Counted from the stretch's first letter, positions 1-13,394 are shown. The stretch is 64,000 nt of DNA from Acanthopleura granulata (GCA_016165875.1 JABBOT010000002.1:28224265-28288264), one strand, 5' to 3'. Numbers and translations are program-made. The notes: generated from the letters alone by a model not told the origin.

Positions 1-2475
1 GCACGAATGTGGGCGAGGGGGAGAAGCTAGTGGGGGGGAGAGGGAGGAGAGGGTGCAAACCGCCAGTCGTAATGGGTCTGAGGGCGACTTTTTCGCGGTT
101 CGGAGAAGAACACCGTTTTAAAATATGTGTTTATAACACGTCTGCAAGGCGAGATATGAAAAAACTATGTAATAGCTCCACCGGTAAATGTTAAATTTTG
201 CACGCCTTTGCTCTGAAATAGAAATATGTTTTAATGGACTGAAATCAGAAAGTGGCCTATATATAAGGTCGTTACATGTAACGAAGTCACCTCTTGAGCG
301 CATTAACAGCTCACCGGAGATAACTGCAATTATAGTCCAGGCTGGTGAATGCCATATGCTACCGAATGGGCACAGCGTTGAAGAAGCGTACGCTCAGCAG
401 GATGGCACAAGCACAGTTGGAAATTTGGCATCAGTCATTTGTCCCCATTTTATTAAATTAAAACACCCCTCCAGCCAAAGGCACCGGCTGTTGTCAAATA
501 CTTCGTACATATACCTAATAACAAATAAAACGCAGGTATTATGTTACACCCTGAATAGCTTTCTTGCAGTATATACCGTTGATATACATGCAGTTAATGT
601 TACAAACTGACAATGACCTCCAAATTGGCAATGGCTTACAAATTGACATTGACTGAATTATTATTGTGCAGTTAATAAATCGTGGTAAAATATAAACAAA
701 ACGAAGACTTTCCATGCAATTTTTCTGACAGGTTACGCGGTACTTCAGCAAACGCCATGGTGTTAGGGTCGTGTAGTGTAAACAAGTCAGGATGCACACT
801 TGGCTGCTCACAAAAAGCTTTGTACATTTAGCTTACGATAGTGGACGCTGACAAATCGTAACTTCAAGGATGTGACTCATATCGTATATGAACAAATCAT
901 GCACATACAAGCCTGTATATAAATTGTTGACAGAGATCATTGTGATTGCTTTGCTCGTATTTATGAACTTTTCAACAACATGCAGTTTGAGTTAGTGTTC
1001 ATCAATTGTTCCACATCTGTTCTTACCGAATTGCTTATTTTGCCCTACACTCAACAAAATTGAGGCGGCTTAATGTGACGCACAGCGAAATCCGCGTGCG
1101 TAAACAGATGTCGTAAATTCCGTGAATCTCGTGATAACCTCTATCAGGCAGATTTCCTCAAACACACGCCTATGCAGGTGGTCCTCGGGGATTTCCTTGG
1201 TGCTTTTCATGTACGATTGCCGTACATTATGCATGTCTAATGTATTTCAAGCAACATAACCAGGAACATACCACTGCTTTTGTTCAGTCTGGGCGTGTAT
1301 AAATACTGGGGAAAATATTGAAACCTGTGCAAGTTTCTTATGTCAAAACGCAGATTAGATATCTCGTATTGGCTTCGTCCGGTCTAAATATCAACCTCAG
1401 AATGTGTTCGACGCCCTAATTTACGGCAGATTGTTACACTATATTCAACCTTGTTATCAATATTTCATTCCTGGCAACCTTGATAGTGAGGCATCGGCTT
1501 TATAGAACAGAATCGAAATTTAATAGCCATTAACGTGAAATGTTTTTTTTTATGTATATAGCAATATACGAACCCAAGAGGTTTCTATATTTCTTCATGT
1601 GCATAAGTGTGACTTAGATACTTCTCCGCCACTGAATATGCAAACAAATATCGAACTAGACGTTGGCGCCTTGTCTTATTATAGCTTGTTCGGATGAGTG
1701 ATTCGTTTTAAACTCACGAGATATCTATTTGTTACGAGATAAACCTAGCCAACCACAGCCAAGCACTTGCTTTTCGCTTCACGGTCGAGTTGCCTTTTAC
1801 ATTACTCCACGAAACACCTGTTTCACACTCTCCCCGGATACTGTAAACGCGCTGATGCAGTTGGGGCCGTGGAATCAAGTATACGTATCTGATTAGATCA
1901 GATCTTCATTGGTGTCTTTCGCCATACTGTAAGAACAATGTGTCACAGCTGTAGGACAGGAGGCTGGCTGAACACTCCGGTGTACTCATGGAAGGCTAAC
2001 AAGGTGACCGATGTCAAGAAAACAATATAGAAATCATTTAATAACTCAAACACTACAACAGGGAAAATAGCTAGGCACCAGTATACAGGAATAATATAGG
2101 CTGAGTGAAGCGCGTACACTCACTGCATCTTAAGATAACCTATATGCATAGCGAAATCTCCAAATTGTACAGCAATTGTTCAAAATAATATACCTATGAT
2201 GCATGGTTAGCAAACAGCTATCTTTATCGTAATGACATACAACTATAATGCAGAGGCACTGTAGTTACAGTATATGAGTTGATACATTTATTGTAGGTAA
2301 ACAATATATTCATCTCTGTTCTGTATAAGCTTTGTCAAGCAAGTTTTTGTAGCCCAAATTATAGTATTTATATTTAGGTGGTCTGGGAGACAGTTTTTAA
2401 CTTTTTGCGAGAAGCACCGCTCTTTAATATTGAAGTATACATTCTCTTGCTTTAGAGCATAGCATAGCATGCACT
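1..2475. other. No gene seen; A+T-rich unique sequence
   Basis: The first 60 bases are a purine-rich, G-rich stretch of low complexity. The rest is A+T-rich sequence without recognisable repeats. An open frame of 140 codons on the plus strand (188-610) shows no motif I recognise, no clear splice context and a length that chance can give, so I do not call it a gene. Confidence 0.6.
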
Positions 2476-2560
2476 ATTCCTCCCACCATTATACTGGTCG
2501 CCATTGTATAAGTGAAATATTCTTGAGTACGGCGAAAAACACCAATCAAATACATAAATA
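2476..2560 (+). mobile_element. SINE family 1, 3' fragment
   Basis: This is a 5'-truncated copy of the main SINE family. It starts in the conserved TTCCTCCCACCAT block, continues through AAGTGAAATATTCTTGAGTA and ends in the CACCAATCAAATACATAAAT tail. The tRNA-like head is missing. Truncation at the 5' end is usual for SINE copies mobilised by LINE reverse transcriptase. Confidence 0.8.
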
Positions 2561-5500
2561 GTATACTACACCATACAGGAATGTGGATCATACAGTCCTT
2601 GAACATCGCAAACAGCAGGTTTGAGAAGTATAATTATCTCTTTTGACTTATGCGAGTGCCACTGAAGAACCACCGACCTTTTGGCAAGTTGCTAACGAAC
2701 TAAGTTCCCACATGTGACGTACAGATAAGCACACCATACTTGTGGAAGACACGTGGACTTCAACGAAGGTCAGACTGCGCAAACGGCCCAATGAGCGTTA
2801 TACACCGCCTGTTGTCACCCATACGGTGTGTGCGGGAGAGCAGCGGAGCCGACGAAGAGCAGACGTGTACACTACACGTGTCATTTCCGAAGTCAAAGGA
2901 AAAAGTGAACTGCTTTTCTTTAAGAAAAATGCAAATGCTTCTAATGTATTATATTCCAGGAATTCGTATGGGTATTTTATTCAGAGCCCTGAGAATCTGT
3001 TTACTTTCTTTGTTTTAGTTGGCGATCTGCATTGCACATGCTTTGAACATTTTGTCAAGTGCGTGATGTAGCTGTTACATCACTCAAAGATGTCGCTGAC
3101 AAAATCAAATGTCAGTCCAGCACAAGCTATGGGGTGAAAAAACTAAATGCAAACAGCCATCTTGCTGGTTTAACTATTTTAAAGACCTAATGAGAAGCTG
3201 ATGCTTTTCAAAAAATAAAACATGTCTGCCTTGTTATTTAGTTTCTGCAGACACTACGTGAATTACCGTTATACAAAAAGATTCATGCACACAACGCGCG
3301 ATATACAATGAGCTTGAAAGCTGACAAAGCGACGCCACAGAACCTGCAGCAAGAAGAAATATATATACTATAGAGGAACCAAAATGGTTGATAGCCTGTC
3401 GTATATTGTTTACTCCTCAAAACACAATTTTGCTATTTCAATGGTACAAATAATTCATATATATAGATATATAGTCAATGTGAAAATGCCGACTATATTA
3501 TATGGATGTATATTAACGATAACAAAAAATGCATATATTTGATATCCCAAAGGCTCATAATATACATGTTTCAATAAATCGAAACGCCTAACCCAGTTGT
3601 CAGTTATAACCAAGACAAATACTGCACAGGTTTTGACACGTAAGATTGTGGACTTTCAAGCTCTTATTGTTCGTTGGGTATTTGTGACAAAAACTGTCGA
3701 CGGCATTCGTGGTTGGTCCTTTTGAAGATCACTATACCGTGCAAATCTATATGTCATAAGTACATGGATAAGTTTGCCAGTAACTTGCATGCCAAGAGGT
3801 CAGAGCTCTGCCCGTGCACAACTCATTTGTTTCCTATTTCCCTAAAGCATTCTGCTAAGTAAACGCTTCTTTAGTAGGTGACGCTAAAACAATGAAATAA
3901 ATAAATCAATAAATCAATCAATCAATCAATAAATAGACACGTGATAGCCACGAAAAGATCGAAGCCAAGCGCAGTAACAGGGATAATTAGTGCAATTACG
4001 GTATGCGAATAGATACGATACACATCTATACCACTCCTTATACCATGCCTGTGTGAATCACTGATGCGAATCCGGATACCGTTCACTGAAGATGGGACTA
4101 ACATTTGCACTGAGCATTTATCCTTTCTAATCTGTGCATGCATGGTAATTTTGTGGCAATAAGTCTTATTTTGCAAAATTTCATGATGCGTTTTCTCGTT
4201 TTCTTTCGTATTTGTCATATCCAAGCCCAGTCGATGCATGAGATTTAACTAAAATTTATCTCACTTTTGGACGACTGTGATGCGATTGTTCCAATCATGT
4301 CAGTAATTCTGTATGGTCAGCGTCATTTAACCCATGTATTAAGTTAGTCTGCTTTTATAAATAGGCTGTCGTCGTTGTCCATGTCCCACATATACCTTCT
4401 TGAATCACAAGAGAAGAAGTCAATTTATAATTCAGTTTGTCCTTGAAGTTAAATTTAGACCCTATATGAATTGCACGGTTCAATACAAGTTATTACAGAA
4501 CTATATAATTATACTTTTAACTAAAGAAGGTGGACCCCAAAATGAATATGTATATAACTTTAATACCGTAATGGCATTTCTTTCCATCATCTATTCTGTG
4601 ATTATATTCACCAAGGAAAAAAAATATGCCCACCAACAATACAGGCACTTAACTCCAACGAACATACCCGTGAAAACACAAATTAACTGAAAAACATTGC
4701 CTCTTGGCACGAATTCAGCAGTTTTTTTTTAATACCCGACAATGTTGAGTGCTGCATATAGCATTAACAAATATAGACCTATATGTAAAAGTTATGCTCA
4801 CATAAAAAAACATCACCAGGTTGACCAAAACAAATAACCCAGTCTCTATAAAATGTCACGTGTGAAATCCCGTTATGCTAACGATCATTCTAAATGCTGA
4901 ATATGGAGAGATTACTAAAAACATACCATATATTCATTCGTGTTTTTTTTCGATAACAGAAAAAAACAGGTTTCTTTGAGGAGCATGCAGTAATAATTAT
5001 TTATCAAGATGTGACATAAAGTAAAGTGTCATGTGCAATTAAACACGCTGCATAGTAGATATTTGACGGAACCATGCAGATTCATTCATATCCTTCTCTT
5101 AAAGATTCCACATAAATATTTAAACCAATGTCTGATCAGGAAGAAAATGGATCACGGTCGCCGTTGAGTTTCCTTTGTACATTTGGTGAACACAGAAGCT
5201 GACTGATTCCGTAACTGAAAACGATTGTTTTATGCAGGGTATATCGGTACAAATGTTAGAAAGTGTTTTAAATGAGTCGTGCGTGGATGTGTGGAACACT
5301 TTGAGCGGCTGTGGAACACCGCGCACATGTGACATAAGTCGATAAAGCTCAGGTAATCTGTATTGAATAGCATACAAAGCGATTGTTCCGTATTGTTAGG
5401 AATACAGCACCGCATCCCCTCTCCCCTCTGAACAATAAAGGTGTGCGGCAGATCGTACTCGTAGTGTGAAGTAGCATCAGTGACTTATGCTACACTTTTG

Positions 5501-5668
5501 GCCCACGCGAAACTGTTCCGTAAACGACAAAGCCGTAGTGTCCTTTTGTTTGAAAACTCAACGTTTTAAGCGAGTGTATAAACATAAAGGTTTACAAGAA
5601 TCCATTCCTTTTGTAAATAAATTACGGAAATATATAGAAGGGACCTTTCCTCCACTGTAATACAACAT
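2561..5668. other. No gene seen; A+T-rich, one simple repeat
   Basis: Sequence of unremarkable composition with frequent stops in all frames. The only clear structure is the AATA/AATC simple repeat at 3,894-3,935, which could be an orphan SINE tail. Open frames at 2,742-3,071 (plus), 3,922-4,239 (minus) and 4,400-4,690 (plus) have no recognisable domain and are of chance length. Confidence 0.55.
3894..3935. repeat. AATC/AATA simple repeat
   Basis: A run of AATAAATCAATAAATCAATC-type tetranucleotides. The same motif forms the A-rich end of SINE family 1, so it may be the remains of a SINE tail. No SINE body is visible beside it. Confidence 0.7.
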
Positions 5669-5880
5669 ATTTATTTACTGATTAATTGATTGGTTTTTCA
5701 CACTGTGCATCCTGAAGAATTATTCGCTTACATGACGGCGGTCAGGTTTATGGCGGGAGGAAACCAGAGCGCACACTTCGCTATCCAGGTATACTCCCAG
5801 CATATTCTACAGCCGCGCTCGAAACAGTGAGAGATGGATTCGAACTGGCAGCTTCACCCGCTCACGATCGGGAATGGTAC
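5669..5880 (-). mobile_element. Divergent tRNA-derived SINE
   Basis: Read on the minus strand, the element has a tRNA-like head with a B-box-like GTTCGAATCC, a middle part, the TTTCCTCCCGCCATAA block and then a diverged tail ending in AACCAATCAATTAATCAGTA. The 3' half matches SINE family 1, but the head and centre differ from full-length copies such as the one at 19,245. It is either an old copy or a subfamily with another tRNA head. Confidence 0.65.
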
Positions 5881-6409
5881 ATATATCCGCAGCAACCCCA
5901 TGCTTTACCCATATGAGCAAGCAAAGCCCCCGAGTATTTACAGAATTGGATATCCTAATCAATGGCAATTAAAAACTCAACTACATGATGGCCTGCATGC
6001 ACTTTGTAACACAAGATTCCGTCACGATGTCCCAGAATGTCCACGATGGGTGACATCCTCCTGACGTAAGAGTGATATTTCATACAACAATCATCGTACC
6101 CCATTAAAGGTATAACAAGTGTAGGTGACATACATCAATGAGTCATGTTCTAGTTTAAAATCGATGCAGTTAAAGTGTATATGAAAATTATCAGCGGTAA
6201 GATTTCCATGCTTTATCTAGTTTCATGCATGATGCTTAGTATACTTTGAATCGTAAAATGTTAATGAAATAATCGGAAGAAGAACCTCATTCACTGAACT
6301 ATATAGTGCTAATATTACCAAGCGCCACTCAACGAAGGTTTCATTATCTCGGATAGTCAGCACCATAAGACCATGAAAAGGTCTTCAAACATCATGCTTC
6401 TCTTTGTAT

Positions 6410-6630
6410 TTGATTTATTTATTTATTGCATTTATCGGTGTTTTACTAGAATATTTCACTTATACGACGGCGGCCAAATTATGGTGGGAAGAAATCGGGC
6501 ATGTAGCTGACATACCTTCCCACGTACGGCAGGAGAGAAAGTCAGCATGAGCTGGACTTGAACTCACAGCGACCGCATTGGTGGGAGGCTTCTGGGTCAT
6601 TACGCAGTTCGGCCCTCGGCCACGGTGGCT
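6410..6630 (-). mobile_element. SINE family 1, nearly complete copy
   Basis: On the minus strand this copy runs from a tRNA-like head (6,630 side) through the GAGTTCAAGTCCAGCTCATG B-box region, the CTCTCC/CGTGGGAAGGT block and the AAGTGAAATATTC tail, to an AAATAAATAAAT end at 6,410. The centre carries a deletion relative to the 19,245 copy. It lies directly beside one copy of the dispersed repeat described at 6,638. Overlapping open frames here are SINE sequence. Confidence 0.85.
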
Positions 6631-6637
6631 AAGCTTT

Positions 6638-6745
6638 TCTTTGTATGAATCGGCCCTATGTTTTATATATTTTATATGCTTTCTTAGCTCTGTGCTGGTT
6701 TGTGTTATTTGTCGTCTTTGGAAAGTGATCTTGAGATTACTGACC
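6638..6745 (+). repeat. Dispersed repeat R, copy 1
   Basis: About 100 bases with clear similarity to 19,605-19,795 and 45,266-45,450. Shared landmarks are a (G)CCCTA(T/A) start, GTTTGTGTTATTTGTCGTCT, GGAAAGTGATCTTGAGATTA and TGACC. All three copies sit right next to a SINE family 1 copy, here at the SINE's head end. The element class is unknown. It may be part of a larger transposon into which SINEs have inserted, or an extension of the SINE itself. Confidence 0.6.
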
Positions 6746-9306
6746 CGGTACGCCCATCTTGGTTGAGAGCTGTTATTTAAACAGCTTTGTCCTTGGCACC
6801 TAGCTAGATTATAAGAATATAACATACTTTTTACTCTTAATAATTTGTAGTTTATGGACGAGAGAAACTCCATTGAAAACTATGCACTGTTTCTTGCAAA
6901 GCACTAGACACATTGTTCACTATAACGCTGTACTTTTACGATTCTGTCAAGTATTGTCCACTCTATCACATTGGGCCCAGGACCAGGTGTGTATTATTCT
7001 CCGCTTGCAATTTGGGGATTTCACAATATTAAATTTCAAACGGTACACTAATATGAATGGTTATCATAAGTTTGTTTGAAACGTGCGAAACGACACAAGA
7101 GATCATGAAACAAACAGTTTTTAGTATAGAGTTGAAAAATGATTACGGCGATAATGTTTAAAACTTGTGTAGGTCTAATAGGTTGTAATATTTACGGTAA
7201 AAGAGAATGGCGTTAGGGTAAGTGGGCTGGAAAGAGATGACCTGAAAGAATCGTGTTCAAACTACCTATTATATCGTGAGTGACGCTAAGCCTCGACCTT
7301 TGTTAGAAGTTTGCGTCCTGGCTCTTACACCGCCAGCCGTTTATGTCTTTTAGAAGCTAATGGTGCAGAGAAAATCGAATCTGAAGTCGATATTGTATGT
7401 TAAGTTAGGCATAGCTCAGCTAGGGCTAGTTCACGCTTCAAGTAAAATCGTAGGAACTGCCAGGGTAAAAAATGTCTAGCAGATTTGGCCATTTCTCCGT
7501 CGCGACATTTGTAAATTCCAGAGATGCCAGGATTTGCCGGGTTCTGCCTTCCCGTCGGACAGCCTGAAGATATGCGGCGTGGAGAAAGCTGGCTGGTCTA
7601 GTTAATAAAGCTCAGACGTGCTGCTGGCGAACAAAGAACCCAGGGTTGGTCTCTCCATAGACGCCCAACTCTCCCCGTGTGCCCTCTCACCACTTATTGT
7701 CTTCACCCCAGAGGGCCTGTGTGGTCGCTTACCCAGACCTGCCATCTAAAACAGGAAACGCATGTTACAGATGCCTGTGGAAATCGTCGAAGTAATTCTC
7801 ACAGATAGACTATAAGAAGGCAGATCCCGCACGTATTTAGCTCATCTGTCTTGGTGCTGCCTTCAGACAAGATAGAGTGTTTAATACGTGGCTCGGATGC
7901 TGCAAACAGCCACATATAGATCGCCTTCGAATTGACTTATGGCGCCTTTTTTTACGCACTTTTCATCCAGTGCGGGCTTTAATAACACATCTTTGTTTTC
8001 CCCTCGATATGAAGCACCATTTGACGAAATTGGAGAGTTGTTTTAAGGCGTACAATTTAGACAAGTAACGTCCCCAGACGTCGGCTATACCAGAACGGTG
8101 ACGCGTTAAGTGGCTCTCCATATGTGAGCTGTTACAGTACCCAAGAAAGCAGACGTGATTGTAATGACATAACGGATTGGTAAATCGTAACATGTTATGT
8201 GTGTACATGAATATATTCATGGTATTGGTAAAATAACCAAGTGAATATGAAAGTGTCCAAAGTCAAAATGACTAATACTCACTCTAGGGATAGAATTAGC
8301 ATCATAATCTCTTAATTAGTGGATGTTTAATCCTAGCGTTGGATCCTCAGCACAGTTTAAGCTTAATTTTTGCGTAACGCGCGCTCGTGTTGTAAAATTC
8401 CACCACAATCAGGAAGAACTGATCTCAGATTATGATAATCTTCATAACTTTCTTGAGCACTTGTCGGTCAAAAATAAGATGAGCAATTCAAACTGTCATC
8501 AATGAAACAATTTTTCAAGGGGAAACATCTATAAACTGTTTTACTGCAGCCTGTAAATGCACATGTTCTTAAACAGAATGCATACCGATATACGTAACGT
8601 CGGCCATTATATGGGCATTACGTACCAATAATAAGACCACTTCAGGGATAAAGTTACTGTTTAGATCCTCAAATAATTCAGTTGTTGACAAAAAACAACA
8701 ACAGTGAATAACAAACTACAGAAAAGTAGTTAGACGATGGCTCTCAATACCGTTGAGAAGACATCATCAAAGTTCGGAGCGTACCGCGTGAGTTCTGCTT
8801 CCAGATTGTAGACCCTGTAATATCCACGAGGAATACAAGACATGGATCTATCTCGGTGGCGCCATAAACACGGCGATCTTGGAATAGAATCTAAGCCAGA
8901 AAATAAATAACCAGCAGTTCACCGAATGCACTTATGTGTAAAGAAAAAGCGTCCAGCAGCTTTATTGGTACAAAACATTGAACGAAATCCTATAGGGCTC
9001 TATATATGAATTTTTTAATAAAATGCTCTTCTAACAAATTTTACATACATTGAAGTCCGTATATGTCAGTATATATGCAGTTGCAATGGATATATATTTA
9101 CATAACTGTATAAGCTTCGTGTTTTAGCTTTGTAGCAAAGATGGAAGAATAATACATGCATTGCGCTCTGTGAGCGACGAGAAGATGTGATCACATATGT
9201 TAGTTTTGTCCGAGTCGTATATCACCGAAGATGTACAGCTTCTCGTGATCCATTTTGACCCATTTGTGAAGCCATTTATTATCAGTCACACGTAACCTTT
9301 GAAATG
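6746..9306. other. No gene seen; one G+C-richer patch
   Basis: Mostly A+T-rich unique sequence. A patch at about 7,480-7,760 is clearly richer in G+C and CpG and resembles neither the SINEs nor the arrays. It has no open frame of note, so I cannot tell whether it is an old repeat, a regulatory segment or an exon fragment. Confidence 0.5.
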
Positions 9307-9650
9307 CGGCCTCTTTTCAGTTTACCTCTATTGGGATTTTATTTTAACTGTTCATTCTGAATGTTCAGAAAGTAGCAGCTTACACGCTCCGCATCACCTT
9401 GGTGTAGGCAGCAATGGGTCAAAAATAACGCAATGATGTGAACTGCAACTATTAGACGTTACTGGAGTAGAATTACTCCAAATTCTATGTTGTCATCACA
9501 TTTCTTAAACAATCACATCATAACGACGGCCTCTTTTCAATTTACCTTCAGTCTCATTCTAAATGTTCAAAAAGTAACAGCTTACACCCTCCCCAGCGCA
9601 GTGGTATAGGCAGAATTGAGTGAAAAATACCAACGAGGCGACTGAATCAG
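9307..9650. repeat. Diverged direct duplication, about 220-bp period
   Basis: A segment starting GGCCTCTTTTCAGTTTACCT at 9,308 recurs as GGCCTCTTTTCAATTTACCT at 9,528. Both copies continue with a TTCATTCTGAATGTTCA-like stretch, AAAAGTA(G/A)CAGCTTACAC and TATAGGCAG. The homologous parts are about 120-140 bases long. The copies differ by many substitutions and small gaps, so the duplication is old. No coding content is seen. Confidence 0.7.
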
Positions 9651-9899
9651 TTTGTCTCCGTCAAACGTCAAACCATCAATCTGTGTATGAAAATTTATTT
9701 GTCATTACCAGACATTTTAATCAGCTAATTACAAAAGTAAATCACAGAATGAGGTCGGTATCACGCTTCAGAACACTTTTGGCAGACGTCATGCAATATT
9801 ACACGAAACACTGCACCTTGAAATTCATCAAGGATATGTAGGCTGTACAAGTTAGGAGTAAAACAATGTGGATTATGGTGTTGTGTATTATTACATCAG

Positions 9900-10600
9900 T
9901 TACGATGTTGACGATTTTCTGATTGCAGGCGTGACAGTGTGTGCGATTTTTCTGATTTCTCGAATGATAGCACGATTGTTGCGAATGTCAGCGCTATACT
10001 GTATGAAAGTCTGATTGTTATGGTTTCCTTTATGACTTTGTGTTTGCGATTGGTATGATTGGCTATAGGTGACAGGGTTTATGCCATCGGTAAAGCTACC
10101 TGTATGATAGCTTGTCTAATTCTTATGATTATTCGGACAAAATGTGTTTGTGCGATTGTTATATTATAACTTGGATGATGGTGATTATGCAGCTGTCATG
10201 ATTTACGGCGTGATAGTGTGGGTGTGCGATTGCTTTGCTTGGCGGAGCTATACAGTACATTCGTGTGGTTGTTATGATTGCCGGTGAAGGGTCTATGATA
10301 TAGTGTGCGCGATTGGTATGATTGCATGTTTAGGGTTGGTGAGTCTGAGGGTTATGATTGCCTGTTCGATTTTGTGCACGCACAATTGTTATGATTGCTA
10401 ACATGTATTTGGAGTTGGTGATAGTGTGCGTGACTTTATTGATTGCCCTGGTGATACACTCTAAATGTGCGATTGGTAAGATTGCTGGAGCAAGTGACAG
10501 AGTGCACAATGTTGTTAACTTTGCCCGGGTGACAGTATGTGCGATTGTGTATTCGCGACCGTGTGATTGTGTTGGCGATAGTTGTCAAGGTTAGCGTGAC
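9900..10600. repeat. Highly degenerate tandem array with GCGATTGNTATGATTGC motif
   Basis: The motif TGTGCGATTG(G/T)TATGATTGC recurs irregularly across about 700 bases, for example near 10,040, 10,155, 10,310, 10,385 and 10,460, joined by GTGATAGTGTG(C/T)G spacers. Spacing is uneven and many copies are eroded. It looks like an old minisatellite. The short open frames here are products of the repeat. Confidence 0.6.
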
Positions 10601-10847
10601 TAAATGCGTGACTTCCATGTCATCACGTGTGTACTGATCCACATATAGGGACTCCTGCGACCATGTATAATTTAGCTGGTTAGGGTGACATTTAACTGGT
10701 TGAGGCGATCATGCATATATAATCGTGGATAATTCGAACACTGTACTGTTACGAAACCTTACATGATCGCTATCTGGGAAATCAAACAACCTTCCGTGTC
10801 TACGAAAATGTTCACCCACATTTCTATTATGCTATTTATTTTAAGCT

Positions 10848-11250
10848 AAAATATCGTTGGTTCCGCTACACTAGTTTCTGCTGTACAAGTCCACGGTTGG
10901 CTGATTGGTAAGATTGTGAGAAACTTCGGGATATATCGCCCAGTCACGCAATCTCCATATTTAATATCATCTCCAGGGGCCGATGGGACAGCGTCGTCCT
11001 CCATCCTGAATTTGCCTAAAAGCAGTGTTTTTTCGCTGGTCGTATTTCCGATCGCTGTGCACTGAATAATCCAGGACACGTCTCGTACAGCTGCCACATG
11101 CAAGCGTGTTAAGGAAGTCCTCTCTCAATCTGTCTTCGCAAGAACATCCTAATTCCCGTTATTACGTATATGCACTCATTGATTGCCAAATCCGGTTCTT
11201 TGCTTGTGAACAAAAGGTTATTTTTGTCCTGACTGTGCAAAAGTCCACAT
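10848..11250 (-). CDS. Possible immunoglobulin-like domain fragment (unproven)
   Basis: A minus-strand frame stays open for about 134 codons and ends in TAG at 10,848. Its second half reads like an immunoglobulin fold: a B-strand-like WIIQCTAIGN, then about 50 residues, then an F-strand-like LTI...WTCTAETS. The two cysteines are spaced as in V-type domains. There is no clear splice acceptor, no signal peptide and no neighbouring exon, and the length alone could arise by chance. It may be an exon fragment, a pseudogene or a coincidence. Confidence 0.25.
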
Positions 11251-13015
11251 TATAAATTTTGTAGTCACACTAAAATATTTATCAAAGTTTATAATAGAAT
11301 TTCCACTCCGACCGGTTTCCTCCACCAGTTAAATTAGCCCCTCCATTGCGTAAAAATGTTTTAGTATGGCTTTATAAACAACAATCAAATGGATCGTCTT
11401 ATATTTTTGCTTGAGTGGATGTTTGAGTGTGAAAACAACAGGTAACCCACTTGCCGCAAAACAGCTCGTGAAAATACATCGCCGAGAAAACATACATTTA
11501 GGAAGACCCTTCAGGCCAGTTTGATATGTGGTACTTCTAATTCATTAATCAATATAGAAATTGAACTCATGTCTATTCCTTTCGTAATTTACTGGTATTT
11601 TCATGGATATAGAAAATGATAGAGTAGCACTCCCAAAACAATGTCGCACACAAAACAAATACACACCGATGCAAGTCAGCGCTGTTCATTCTCGGGTTGA
11701 TCCGTGATTATATTTTCATGTACATCTTTTGTCGTGTGGAAATGGCCGATTACTCAAGCCGCTTACATCACAAGCAAAGCACGTTATTATAGAAAATATT
11801 ATGTGCATGTGATACGATCATTGTATTACTCAAGTTGAAAGTCGAAATAACAGAATATTTTTAATTAAAAGAGCTTGTCTGACTTAATTGTGTATTCCGT
11901 TCAATGTAGGTGAGTCTCAGGTCAATTTGTTACAAGCTTATTGCATGCTATTTAAAGGGGCATGGTGGCCCAAATATTAGGTATTTTAGCGTTATTACAG
12001 TATGACATGAGTATTAGGTATTTTTCCCAAGAAGTGAAAGTCACAAGCTTTTCGTTAATCCCACGTCCGTCATTGTACGTTAAGTGAATGTTTAAAAATA
12101 ACACTGAAAACTGAAAAGTCAGCCAAAATACTTAAATTGACAATTTATTGGAACTGGAGCATGTACACAGCGCTCCATAAACTTCATATGTAAAGAAAAG
12201 TGACTGATGACACGCGTAAGAGAAGGACTTACGGCTCGCTCGTAACAGGATCGGCCAAAAAATGCGTAAAAGACAGTTCAGCAGGTTAACAAGCAAGTCT
12301 AGAGTTGTAATTGGTGGCCACTTGTCGCAATACTACACTGCTTGATAGGTGGGTGCAATAGTTTTTGTTAATGTGGCGGTGTTATATCGATGAACATGGC
12401 CCGTCTTCTTTGTGTTTAATTCGAAGAACGACAGAACTTGTCCGGACTCGCAAAAGCTACATACTCAATGAATATTTTTTATATCAACGTGAGTGATTTC
12501 GTTTACGAATGAACTTCAAAACGTCCATAAAACATTGGAATCAGAATTTGTTGAAAAATCCAAATTTTTAAACCATATATCTCACTTCCGCATCTGAAAA
12601 GGGACATTAGCTATATCTGGGCAATAAACTGAATAAATAAACCTCTGTGTTAATGGGGAAGGAAAGCCTATACAAACGTGGTACACTAAACATATATATG
12701 CTTATGGAATATGTAGTGTATAACACATGTATGTTTTATGCTGTCTTCCAACGGATGATAGTAGCCTTCGATCTGCTCGTTAACCGATATATATATATAT
12801 AGTAGAGGAGGATATATAGTCCCGAGTCTGAATCGTTTCCTCTTTGTCGTAATTTGTCCATGTCACGGATCAGTCTAAACTGAAGGCTTTCCAAACAGGA
12901 TCCATTTTCATTTCAGCGGCCATCGACCGCTTCCAAAATAATGCATCCGAAATAATTACATGTCAAAAAGAAGACACCTGAATAGTGAAGCATCACATTT
13001 AATTATGATTGTGTA
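11251..13015. other. No gene seen
   Basis: A+T-rich sequence without clear repeats or coding potential. A short (AT)n run sits near 12,788-12,802. The last 40 bases before 13,016 contain eroded copies of the 35-bp repeat that follows. Confidence 0.6.
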
Positions 13016-13394
13016 TCTGAAGAGTGACAAAACTCGTGTATTCTTATGTGTATGAATAGTGACAAAACTCATGTATTCTTGTGGGTCTAAATAGTGACAA
13101 AACTCATGTATTCTAGTGTATATGAATAGTGACGAAACTCATGTATTGTGGTGTGTCAAAATAATGACAAAACTCTTGTATTGTTGAGTGTCGAATAGTG
13201 ACAAAACTCATATATTCTTGTGTGTCTGAATAGTTACAAAACTCATGTATTCTTGTGTGCCTGAATAGTGACCAAACCGATGTGTTCTTGTGTGTCTAAA
13301 TAATGACATAACCCTTGTATTGTTGAGTGTCAGAATAATGACAAAACTCATTTGTTCTTGTGTATCTGAATGATGACAAAAATCATGCATTACC
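13016..13394. repeat. 35-bp minisatellite, about 11 copies
   Basis: The consensus unit is roughly TCTGAATAGTGACAAAACTC plus ATGTATTCTTGTGTG, repeated head to tail about eleven times with point differences and one 34-base unit. The unit is not a multiple of three. The minus-strand open frame here comes from the repeat. The array ends where a SINE family 1 head begins. Confidence 0.95.

Noticed and set aside
188..610. 140-codon open frame near the window start
   Set aside because: No recognisable domain, no promoter or splice support, and a length expected a few times by chance in six frames of 64 kb.
5830..5850. Possible tRNA gene from the GTTCGAATCC B-box
   Set aside because: The box is part of a SINE that continues into the shared SINE tail. 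No cloverleaf with paired acceptor stem is visible.
6460..6873. 137-codon minus-strand open frame
   Set aside because: It overlaps a SINE family 1 copy and repeat R and has no domain.
13016..13394. CRISPR-like regular direct repeats
   Set aside because: The 35-bp units are contiguous with no unique spacers, and the window is eukaryotic. It is a minisatellite.
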